The notes below the pieces were generated by a model. It was not told the origin of the DNA. It did no database searches and saw nothing but the letters and a program-made list of their open reading frames with translations. DNA of 64,000 bases from Chrysogorgia sp. JL179-B06 (Eukaryota; Cnidaria; Anthozoa; Scleralcyonacea; Chrysogorgiidae). A program made the translations under genes and the position numbers. Below, one piece after another: positions 38,401-50,400 of the stretch. How positions within the stretch are numbered: the first letter of the stretch is position 1; the number at the start of each line of letters is the position of its first letter. The stretch lies in NCBI GenBank assembly GCA_035772405.1, contig JAYKKM010000176.1, forward strand, positions 434,001 through 498,000, read 5' to 3'.

Positions 38401-41400
38401 TGGCGGACTTCCGGCTTCATTTTCTGAACAATAGCTGCTCGATCCAGTCTTCTTTCGAGCTCTATTCCTTTCCATTCTGTCCCATTTTTATTTCTTTGGC
38501 ATCTTTTCGATTTATTCCCTTATTTTTCATTCCACCCCATCTCTCCCCTAACCTCCCCATCTTTCCTTTTCCCTCCTCCCTCCCCTCGTCTCGTTTTCTC
38601 TCCCCTCCTCTCTCCGTCTTCCACCTTCCCTGTTCCTTGCCATTCATTTCGACCATTTAAATGTCAAGACACTTCTTTCATTACATTTCAAGTGCCCCTG
38701 CGATCACATTACGTTTCCTGGCATTTTTTGTTACAGAACTTCATTTTACTTTTAGGTTAATAAATGTTCGCATTTGCCAAAAAATGAACAAAAAATATTC
38801 TATCACAAGAAATTTAACCTCCAAATTTTGTCCGCCATTGCTCAAAACTTGTTCCAGACGAGCCTGCGATTCCACAACAGAGTATGTGATTGTAACGTCA
38901 CAACGCTTTATGGAAATTTACGACAAGTTACAATATAAAGTTTTCCCCAAGTAGCTTTATATTCATACACAACTAGCCACGTGTTGAGTCTTTGACGTCA
39001 TTTCCTCTAATCGCAACCTAAGCGTCGGGAACGCAAAATAATATTTTGGGCTCGTTTTTTGAAATTTCCTGTGCAACCAGGCCTTATTCAAAATGGCTGC
39101 CAGTATTAGCTAAAAAGGGAGCTACAGTATATTTTGTCACTTAACAATGTAAATAACCACTAACCCCAAAACAATCCCGCCTAACGAGATTTCTAACCCT
39201 AACCCCAATATGGCGGCCGTATAATCTCGTATAAAAACAGTCTGAAAAGGTGACTTCCCATGCTCGCAATTGCTTAAAATTTGGCAAGTTAAGTAAGAAC
39301 ACCATGCTCTTTACAAATATGTAAAAATTCGGGATACCAAAATTTTGATCACAGCGGCACTTTAACTCCTTTGCTGTCCTCTAACCTATTGGAAAGTTCC
39401 TTGTGATAATTTGGACAAGCTCAAAAGCAATCAGGAGATTTCTTGGGTCCTGAGATTAGAAAGTAATTATATAAAAGATTAAAACAAATTCCAATGACAC
39501 ATATTAAGATTTATTTCAAGGAAATGAATGAATATCTTAAAGCAAATACAAAAACCTTTTCACCATCCATAGTTTGAATAAATCCAAACACAAAATCTCC
39601 TCCCAGACTTTGAAGTCCTTTATTTAGATAAAAGAATAATAACAAAATCAATAACTTTTTAGTCCGTGTCTCTCCGTGTCTCTCAGCGTCTCTCAGTGTC
39701 TCTCAGTGTCTCTCAGCGTCTCTCAGTGTCTCTCAGCGTCTCTCAGTGTCTCTCAGTGTCTCTCAGTGTCTCTCCGTGTCTCTCAGTGTCTCTCAGTGTC
39801 TCTCAGTGTCTCTCAGTGTCTCTCCGTGTCTCTCAGTGTCTCTCCGTGTCTCACAAAAATCTTGTTGCGTAAGCCTGGTTGTCAAAATCTATATTTTGGA
39901 TATAATATGAAGAGGAGAAATAAAAGAATTTCAATGTGTCGAAAAATACGTACTTAAGTAAAATGTGTCCTTCTTCAGTCAGATGAACAATGAGAGCAAC
40001 GCGCGTGATATCGCGCGCGTTATATTAATATACGTAAGTACTCATATACTTAAAGGTGCCGTCAAGTCCGTTCTGCGCATGTTCACGTTTCTCAGTTACA
40101 TCGTTTGTTTACATTGCATTATATAAACATTGAACATGAAGTATTGCGGATTTGCTTTCGACGCTTGCTTGAGCTTTTCCGCCTAAAAAGCGTGTTATAA
40201 GAAGCTGTTCTGTTCCTAAATGTGGTACCACTCGCGCCTTCGCCACCTTTGACGAATACTCGCTTTCGAACTGTCACAAATCTATTCCGTTGAAGTTTCT
40301 TGACATATAGAGTCCCCCACGTTTGACGGCACCTTTAGGTATTTTTGAACACATTGAAGTTCTTTTATTTCTCCTTTTCATAATATATCCAGTTCTTTTG
40401 AGAACTTAGCAGCTTTCATATTTATTCTTAAAATCTATATTTTCAAATGTTAAAATATAACCAATGAAAAGCAAGAGAATAATTAGAGAACCAATCAGGA
40501 AAGGTTTACGAAAAAAGTTTCCAAGTGCTGAGCCAGGCGTAGTTGTTAATATTTGTAAAGAAAAAAGATGTGAACAAATACGTATAGTTTTATCTCTCTT
40601 TAGTACTGCTATAAAACCTTTTAGATAAAATATAAATGGTATTATTATAATGCACAAGTTACTTCCTTTGAAATCGTGCGCTCTGATTGGCTGGTACACT
40701 ATGACTGTCGGTCGCAATCAACTGGTACGGAATACGGGTTTTGACAATAAACTAATTCCCACAACAAATAACAACACAAAATCATTTTAAAAAGTCATGG
40801 ATGAGCCACAATCGGAGGGTGAACACTCGGAAAGTGAGTTTTATTATCCTTTTGCTGTGTTCTGTTCAAAAGCGTGCGACTTCACTCTTTGTCATGCTAT
40901 TCGCATGCTGTCAAAAAATACCATTATAATAACCCCCTAGGAGCTCAGTCTTACCCGTGTTAGAACTATTACGTACAGGGTATACCGTACACAACATAAT
41001 TTAACTTCATTGATATCTATATAACAATTGGAGATAATAAATCACAGATTTGGGAATTATAAAATATATAATTTCCTATAAACTTACCACTCTTTGATTT
41101 GTTTAACAACACAGAAAATAAAGTGTAAATGTTGTATCGATCTGCTTGCAATAATGACTGAAAATTAAGTGAGAGAAAGAAATACCTTGTCAAGTGTCTA
41201 TGAAGTGAAAAAATCTCTAGCATTTTTTTTGCTCTAACGAACAAAGTAGCACGGCAGGTTCGTTAACTGAAAATTTCAAGTGAATCTACTGCAGAGTCTT
41301 CGAGTTATCAACTCTCAAAGTTTGTCCATTGGCATAGTTTAACGTTACAAAATAGGGAAAGACTGGGATTGAATATATGTGGTATATGACGTAATGACGT

Positions 41401-44400
41401 ATGCAGGTGGATCATTAATGTTCAAATCCATTGTTCTTATGCATAGTAAGTACACCTGCATACGTCACAAGACAATGAACCGCGCGTTTCAGATTTCACC
41501 AAAAACATTTAGCGATGCCAAACTTTGAGAGTTGATAGCTCTAAGACTCTGCAGCAGATTCACTTGAAATTTTCAGTGAACGATCCTACCGTGCTACTTT
41601 GTTCGTTAGAGCAAAAAAATGCTAGCGATTTTTTCACTTCATAGACACTTTAAGGGCTGTTTATATGAGCCGGGCTAGAAAAAGATCATTTGAATCAACG
41701 TTATACTCTTCTTACAGCTAAACTAAGCCAGTTCTGCTTTTAAATATCATTTTAGGTGTCTGTAGTAGCCGTGAGAAGAAACTTCGTAAACTAATCAGCC
41801 TGGGTAACCTGAGTAGTTCTTGAGATATTTATACTTTTGTGATATGCAAATAAAATAACCAATGACGTCAAGACAAATCTACATTTTTAGAAAATCAAGT
41901 ATATCTTTGAGATTATTCAACGAAATCACTTGAACCTTTGCACAGTACGACACTTCGTGACACCTAACATTATTACATCAAAATAGCGATATAGCGATAC
42001 CAAACTAATTTACTATTTATAATTTCTTAATTTTCTAAAAATGTAAAAAACATCTTAACGTTATAAGTATATGATTACATGATTGCAAATGATTGCATTA
42101 TAGCACACAAGTCAGCTCTAAATTATCATTCCTAATCAATATTCTCGAAGTTCAGTTAAATAAAGCTTGTGTTACACGCTGTGATTTTTGCTCCAACTTG
42201 TGCCGCGAAAAAAAAATGAGAGGCTCTTACACGTCCAATTTTAAAATGTTCTGACAGCGGTTTTAGGCCCTCCGCGGAAATTTTGAAGCCACTATGGCGG
42301 ACTTAATATGGAGGACGAATCGGAGACGAAACGCTTTGTTCATTCTTCTCTTGTTGGAGTTGGAAAATGATAAATCAAAAGTTCACAGAAACCGTAAGGT
42401 GTGGATTAGGGCAGAGAGAGACAGAGAGAGACAGAGAGAGACAGAGAGACAGAGAGATGGCTTGATAGGACAATGCACGTTTCCATCATGTGTAGAACCG
42501 GCGAGGTCTCGAATTCGTCTGGAGCCGTGTTTTCTAAAGTTATTTCATTTTTCCAATATATAATCTACCTGTGCGTGGACTTCTTTAAATAATGCTTGAA
42601 CAATTTTCACTTCAACACCATTCGAGATTGTCTGATAACTAACCTGAAATAAGAAGTCAATTAAATAGTAAAATGAAAATTGAGGTAATATTTTAATTTT
42701 CAGTCGCCATCTTGAATTAGCGTTTCAATGTTTTAACCTGTTCACACGAGTTCAAAAGGCAAAACGACAATGTTGAAAACGTTTTCAATAACGAACACGG
42801 TTACAATAGCGAACACCAACTAGTCGGCGACTGTTGTGAAAGTTGAACTTGAAAGTGACACCACAGACAAGATGTTTCCATAGAGAAAAGAACAGTCGCC
42901 GACTGGTTGCCGACTGAGTCGCCTACCATTACGATTATATGGAAACCTGCAGGCTTAAATCAAACAAAAGGTCTTACCAATGCCAACAATCCTGATACAA
43001 CAGGAGGTACCACAGAGAAATGGTCGCGAAGACGATCACAGAAGAAGTCCACCAGAAGATTTACTACGACAATAAACAAGCAACTGAATAAGCCACAGTA
43101 AAAATAAACTTGTTGCCTGACCTTATTTCGCATTTTTAAAATGCAAATTTACAGGCATTTGCATCAGTTTCATACTTCTAAGCAAGCCTTGTGAAAAAAG
43201 TTTAATTTAAGTTTAATTAAGTCTTCTTCCGGAAAAGGATAAACACCGTAGAATCCCGTTTATAAGCTCTGGTCTTATACGAGTCAACCCCGGGTAACCA
43301 ATTGAACACCGCCATCTTGGATAAATTGGAGGGCAATTTTATATTAAATTTCATATTAAAGCAATCATTTTGATCTTTTACTCAGCAGAAAATGGTCCAA
43401 GTAATAATAGAACAACAGGCTTAATCGCCAAATAGACCAATAGTGAAAAAGAAACGCAAACATTGTAGAATTCACGATTCCTTGTTTTGGACCGCGAGGT
43501 TCAGATAATTGCAGAAAAAGGCCTGGAACCAAGACTCTCTCTGCTCTCCAATTTGGCCAAAAATGGCGGAGTTCAATTGGGTCTGGTCCCACTGCCCCTC
43601 CAGTTTTATTTATGATCTTTATGGTTTAGATGAGAAATCATAAGAAGGAACTTTTGCTCCATCTTCAATGTTGACGCCATGCAGACGCGCGTCAGAGACC
43701 AGCACTCCACGAAATGTTAGAAAATTCTCATGTAAATGCGGGCTGCTAGGGGCTAGCCCTGCGAAGAGGGCTGGATCACCTCCATATAAATACCCCTTAG
43801 AGTACACCAACCTTTTACAGTACTCCATTTGTTTTTGTATTACACTTTTTGAAGTTGTTAACTGCAGGTTGTGGTTTCATAGTTGGTACCAGTGGAGTAA
43901 CTGACGTGAGTCAGGGGGATTTTTGTTGGAAGATTTTCCAACTTAAAGTGGCACTACGATGAAAATTCGCCCCCGTTTTTTATATTTTTTAGCATAGAAT
44001 AGTATTTCAGGGTCAAAAGTGATCATCGATGTAAAAAAAACCTAAAATATGGTATTTTGAAGTAGGTATTTTGAGCTCTGAGATCACTACTATTTAGGCC
44101 ACCATTACTAAGAACGTGTTCCAAGTGAGCCCGCAATTTCAAAAGGTAATATTGTTTGTGACGTCAGATTCTCAATGCTACGCCTGAATTTCAGTCGAGG
44201 TTACGTTTTTCTTGTTTTCTTCGAGAAGTAGATGAAATGTCCAGCCTTTCAGACGAAGAATTTGAAAAAAGGACCTTGATTAATATGGATTCACTTGAAG
44301 AATTAGCCATGTGCAGTCCTCGCATTGAAAATCTAACGTCACTTCGTTACGCTGGTCAGGAACATGATCGTAACAACTCCAGAGTCCGAAAAATAATACT

Positions 44401-47400
44401 TGCCATCGTCGAATCGCAAAACGGTTTCGACCGAGTAATATTTAGCAGCTCTGCTTTATAAATACGTAAATAGGTAAATATTTGATCGTAGTACCACTTT
44501 AAGAGGTAATCTACACATGTACATTGAGTGAAAACATCGCAAATCAACATTTACTAGCTATGAGGGCTGCGGTGTGCAGGGCACACACAAAGTTAATATT
44601 TTAAATGTGATAAAAAATGGCTTTTAGGGTTTCCTTAGCCTCCTCCGCAGGCAACTCTGTGGCTTCTTTTTCCCTGTTTTGGCCAATTTCCCTGCTGTCC
44701 CCTCTTCGTCAATCAATCCCTTCACAATCCCTATACTTCCCTGCAATCCCAGCCAAAACATTGCTCGCACAGCCTTGGAAGCGATTTGACTCAGGAAAAA
44801 AGAAGCCACAGAGTTGCCTGCGGAGGAGGCTATAGGTTTCCTTTAAATTTCTTTACGTGTTTTTAGCCGCATTAGTAGTCTATATTTCTGTTCAAAAATG
44901 TCTAAATATCACTATTATGGAAGATTAATTATTCGGAAAATTCCACGCAGAAATCGCGGAAAATGCGATTCCAGATGATCGCAGTTTCGCCGCTAACTTA
45001 CACCACAAGTTTTGTTTAACTAACTGCAATTATAGTCAGTGCACGCCACCGCCGTAAGAAGAATGCCCTTAAGAAGAAGTTTGTCGGGAACGTTCGGGTT
45101 TTGCCGCCGCCCTCATTATGTACTGGGAAACCGTTGTGTTGACTGTACGGACAAAGGCCGAGCTCTATACAGTTAAGACTTCGGACAACAATTTCACAGG
45201 AAGGTATCTCCTGTTTGGTACATCAATTTCCGACCGTACCTTCTTTTTCTGAGAGTTTAAAAGATGACAATCTGTGAAGTACAAGAGCTAAGAGTCGAGT
45301 TCCTTTACATCTCACATCTGGATCTTCGTGCGTCAGGTGTGGCCTAAAATTAGAAGTTTCTATCAAAAAGAGACATATGACACATACAGTACTGCTTTGC
45401 AGTTGTATTAGGGACAGGTCATTATTTATGGCCGGGAGGGATGGGGGCCGAAGAGAAAATGGTTGGGTAACAAAAAATCACTTATCTGAAGGGTTGGGTA
45501 GCAACATTTTCATGACTATTTACATAACAAAATTAATAAAATAATCATTTAAAATTGGAATCTCGTCGTCCGTTCTCCTTAGTCATCATTGTACATTAGC
45601 TTTTGTTATTGTATTCCTCTCCTTGTTTTCCTTGGATTCCTGCTCTGTTCTGAATGTTACAATGGGATCTGTCTTTATATCTATTTGGGTTTGTTATTAA
45701 AACTTGTATCGACGATATGCCGGGAATTGGGATTTATTTAACGTTTTACCTCTTGGGTTGGGTAAAAGATTTTCTTTACCTATAAATGGTTGGAACGGTT
45801 AAACTTGTGATCTTAATTTGGTTGGGTAAAATGTTTTTCAGCACCCAATCTATTTCTCTTCAGCCCCTACCATAAATAATGACTGCAGTCCCTTGATGCA
45901 TTGGTTCTAATCAACAGTTCAACCAAAACAAACCATTAAGTGCAACACTATAACAAAAGCTGAAAGCCAAACAATTTACGAAATGGTCATACAGGTAAGG
46001 GTTGTTGAAACCACTTAAAGTAAAAATTCTCTCTCCCTTAGCTTTTAAGTTTGTCCAACTTGGATATAAAATATTACAATATTAGAATTACAATTAGCGG
46101 CAAAACGTTTTCTAAAAACGGTTTCTAAAATAAGTAATTTCTCGTGCTTTAAATATTCGCTCAAGATTTGCGTGGTGTCTTCATAGAGGCCCGCCTCTCT
46201 TTTTTTAACCAATAAAAATTAGCAAATTTTGATCCGAACAAACGCCCATGAGTGCCACGCATAAATTCGAATAACTGTTTTAACAAATAAGCTTGAAAAG
46301 TAGTTATGCTACTTCAGTTACGGCAATACATGCAGTCAAAGACGGTAGGTAAATGTTGTCGAATGACACCGGAATAGACACAACGTTTCGAAAACCGCGC
46401 AAGAGTTTGGCATTGATCGTAAACATGGGTGCGAGTGGAACTTTGTTTACGACAATGTGTTTCCTTGTATAATGTATTGGTAATAAAAGATGCGGTAAAC
46501 CAGTACTAGCTTGATTTGTTTTGAAAAGTGAATGCTGTGCTCGCGTAAGCGCCCATCCCCTTGTTTTGGTGAAAATTAGAAACGTGCAGCCGCAGGAATG
46601 GGCGCTTAACCGGTCAAATACGGTAAGATCTTAAAGTCAACACAAATAAGGTCTTTTTACATGATCTTTTGCATGCTAAATTCCAATATTGATTGACAAG
46701 TTGGTTTGATAAACATGCATTGTCAAGATTCTTCTGCATATTGCCTGACAAGTCACCCCCCTCCGGGTATTGAGGGGATTTATTCAACCCCATGGAATGT
46801 GACATTACAAACAAAGGCGATTGATCATCGAAGCTCCCATAGAATTTAGCCAGGCGCTTGATTGAGCTCCTGTGTTAAAAGTGAAAATTGTAATCTATCT
46901 ATTGAAATAACCCTAAATATTGTTACTCTAATATAATAACAGTATCTGCCCAAACAGTTCAAATTTATTGTACTTAAATTATCTCTAAATATCCCAGGAT
47001 TTAATTGTGTGCAATTTGACCCTTTTCCCCTGCTTGATCCATGCCATAAACGATCAAAAAACCTTATTTGGGAAGCACATGGAATTCAGTAAAATTATGG
47101 AAATACTAATCAAATATCTAAAAAGGTTGGTGTACTGCCGAAATAGCGTGTAAGTAGTCTAACGTTTCGAGGCCCTTTGTCAGAAAGTGAAACGTTTCCC
47201 TCTCTGACGAAGGGCCTTCGCTCATAAACGTTAGACTTACACGCTATTCCAACCTTTTTAGATATTTAATTTGTATTTCTACACTGCCTACGCAGCACAA
47301 CACGTTACTCATATGGAAATACTATATTCGTTCCCAGTACTGGAGTGCCAAATAAACACGCGACGTTATCAGGCAAGATGGCTTCTAACTTTCTAAATTT

Positions 47401-50400
47401 AAGCACAGAAACAGCCACACGCTCCGAACGTCGATCAATATAAGTAAGAAAATTATAACTTCCTCCTAGAAATAATATAAGTGACTTATAATAATGAAGG
47501 ATCTCTTGTTTACTCGGTTTATGCCACGCACAATTATCGATGTTCCATCCCATAAGGAGCAACCTCGTACCCAGGGTCTTACCTCTGGACGTTCTTAGTC
47601 GCCATTTTGTTTTTATGTTTTTTCGGCTGTCACAGTCCTATTTATCGAAGGCGGAGAAATTGTGTTTTCCCGTGGCAACGCCATTTTTGCAAAAATTTCC
47701 CTGTAACCGCGCAATTTCTATCTAGATTACGGAGAAAATGTAAAGCAAAGTCGCTGACATTTTTTTGCGCGTCTGCCCTGGGAACGAGTCATTTTCCACA
47801 ATTTTCTGGAGGTGCCCGCGCATATTGGCGGCAGAAATTTGAGCTGTTTTTCTAGAGAAAACAAATAACGCTCCCCAGTTATGACAACCTACTCTGGCGA
47901 GCACGTGATGATTACGCTCGCTTTTATATTTTTTTTTTTCAATGTATAGTCTACTATAAGAATAAATATGAAAGCTGCTAAGTTCTCAAAAATATGAAAG
48001 CTAAGTTCTCAAAATATGAAGAAAATGTGAAAAAAGAATGTGTTGAAAAATACTTAACTATACTTACGTATATTATATGTTTTCTCTACTCTACTTTTTT
48101 CTATTGGCTGTTGACAATGAATAATTAGCTTATTGACATCAGCTTCATGTGACGTCATATTTTTCAATAATTTATGTAGCTAGTGTAGCTATCATTATTA
48201 CCATCAGTGTTAAAAAAATGTAATCTATGTAATACTAAATATTGTTACTCTAATATATAATAACAGTATCTGCCCAAACAGTTCAAATTTATTGTACTTA
48301 AATTATCTCTAAATATCCCAGGATTTAATTGTGTGCAATTTGACCCTTTTCCCCTGCTTGATCCATGCCATAACGATCAAAAAACCTTATTTGGGAAGCA
48401 CATGGAATTCAGTAAAATTATGGAAATACTAATCAAATATCTAAAAAGGTTGGTGTACTGCCGAAATAGCGTGTAAGTAGTCTAACGTTTCGAGGCCCTT
48501 TGTCAGAAAGTGAAACGTTTCCCTCTCTGACGAAGGGCCTTCGCTCATAACGTTAGACTTACACGCTATTCCAACCTTTTTAGATATTTAATTTGTATTT
48601 CTACACTGCCTACGCAGCACAACACGTTACTCATATGGAAATACTATATTCGTTCCCAGTACTGGAGTGCCAAATAAACACGCGACGTTATCAGGCAAGA
48701 TGGCTTCTAACTTTCTAAATTTAAGCACAGAAACAGCCACACGCTCCGAACGTCGATCAATCACACTGGCATATAAGTAATTTGTTATAAATCGCGCCCG
48801 CCATATTTACTTCCTCCTGCTAGAAATTAGAAACATATAAGTATTTTCCCACTTATAATAATGAAGGATCTCTTGTTTACTCGGTTTATGCCACGCACAA
48901 TTATCGATGTTCCATCCCATAAGGAGCAACCTCGTACCCAGGGTCTTACCTCTGGACGTTCTTAGTCGCCATTTTGTTTTTTATGTTTTTTCGGCTGTCA
49001 CAGTCCTATTTATCGAAGGCGGAGAAATTGTGTTTTCCCGTGGCAACGCCATTTTTGCAAAAATTCCCTGTAACCGCGCAATTTCTATCTAGATTACGGA
49101 GAAAATGTAAAGCAAAGTCGCTGACATTTTTTGCGCGTCTGCCCTGGGAACGAGTCATTTTCCACAATTTTCTGGAGGTGCCCGCGCATATTGGCGGCAG
49201 AAATTTGAGCTGTTTTTCTAGAGAAAACAAATAACGCTCCCCAGTTATGACAACCTACTCTGGCGAGCACGTGATGATTACGCTCGCTTATTATTTTTTT
49301 CAATGATAGTACTATAAGTGTATCTTGCAGTAATAAGAATAAATATGAAAGCTGCTAAGTTCTCAAAAGAACTAGATATAATATGAAGAAATAAAAGAAC
49401 TTCAATGTGTTGAAAAATACTTAAGTAAGATTACTTACGTATATTATATGTATTCTCTACTCTATCTCGATTTTGATTGGCTGTTGACATACAGCTAATT
49501 CGTGACATCAGCTTCATGTGACGTCAATTTTCCAATATTATGGTTCAAAAAGTGTAGCTATGACATCATTATTCCAATATCTTGTTGCTAGCTTGTTGTT
49601 GCCAGCTTGTTTACGACCAAAGAAAATGCATGGGAAAAATGGCGGGTTCTTTGCAAAGATTCGCCAACGAATTGCTTTAGCACTTCTTATGCATAATAAA
49701 ACAATTATTGGATTCGGTTTTCACATGATATCGAGAATTATCAAGGCCTCGGTTTGTGTTATCCTCCTCAGCCTTCGCAGATAGCACAAACCTGGGCGTT
49801 GATAATTCTCGGCTTCACCTTCTCAATAATTGTTAAATAATGGACAACGTTTTGGACGATGTGTCCTTCTTCAGGTCAGATGACAGATGGCGTTTCGGAC
49901 GATGTGAAGAAGGACGTCCGAAACGTCGTCCATTAATGTACGTGAGTACTCTTAAATATTTTTCGACACATTGAAGTTCTCCTATTTCTCCTTTTCATAT
50001 TATATCCAGCGTACCTTGCAGCATGATCGTTTTTGTTTTAGCCGCTCGATTCACAGCTCAAGAGAATTCCCCAAGGGGAGTATGGAGGTGCTCGCACTTG
50101 ATCAAGTAATTATTATCACAAGGCCTGTAACTCGCACCACTATTGAGAAGTTAACTCTCTAGCCACTTACAAATAAACATATCTTTGTACCCTCCTGGAA
50201 TTTATCTCCAAGGGCCTCCCGCCGCCGATTTGTGATGAACACTGAAAGGTCATAAAACTCCAGCCAAGAACGTTTGGCCAGCACTAAAGTTAACAAGCTT
50301 AATTGCCTGGAAGGCAAAAAAATTGGCGCAAAATGAAAATTTTGGCAACATTCTTCTGCCATCTTGAAAACCATGTGGGGAAGACTATGGGAACAAGGTT

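Larger units (their letters stand above)
46888..49575. repeat. Tandem segmental duplication, unit about 1.33 kb
   Basis: Copy 1 (about 46888-48218) and copy 2 (about 48219-49575) align along their length (for example acagtatctgcccaaacagt, caggcaagatggcttctaac, agcaacctcgtacccagggt) with small indels. Each contains a facing pair of hammerhead-like motifs and the ctcgtacccag repeat. Paired ORFs (HPIRSNLVPRVLPLDV) come from this duplication. Confidence 0.92.

Noticed and set aside
40406..40717. Hydrophobic minus-strand ORF of 103 codons
   Set aside because: AT-rich, no splice context or family resemblance, inside an MMS19 intron.
47305..49303. Pairs of similar ORFs (HPIRSNLVPRVLPLDV and others)
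   Set aside because: They are duplicated along with the 1.33 kb segment and frameshift against each other; transposon-like sequence, not gene copies.
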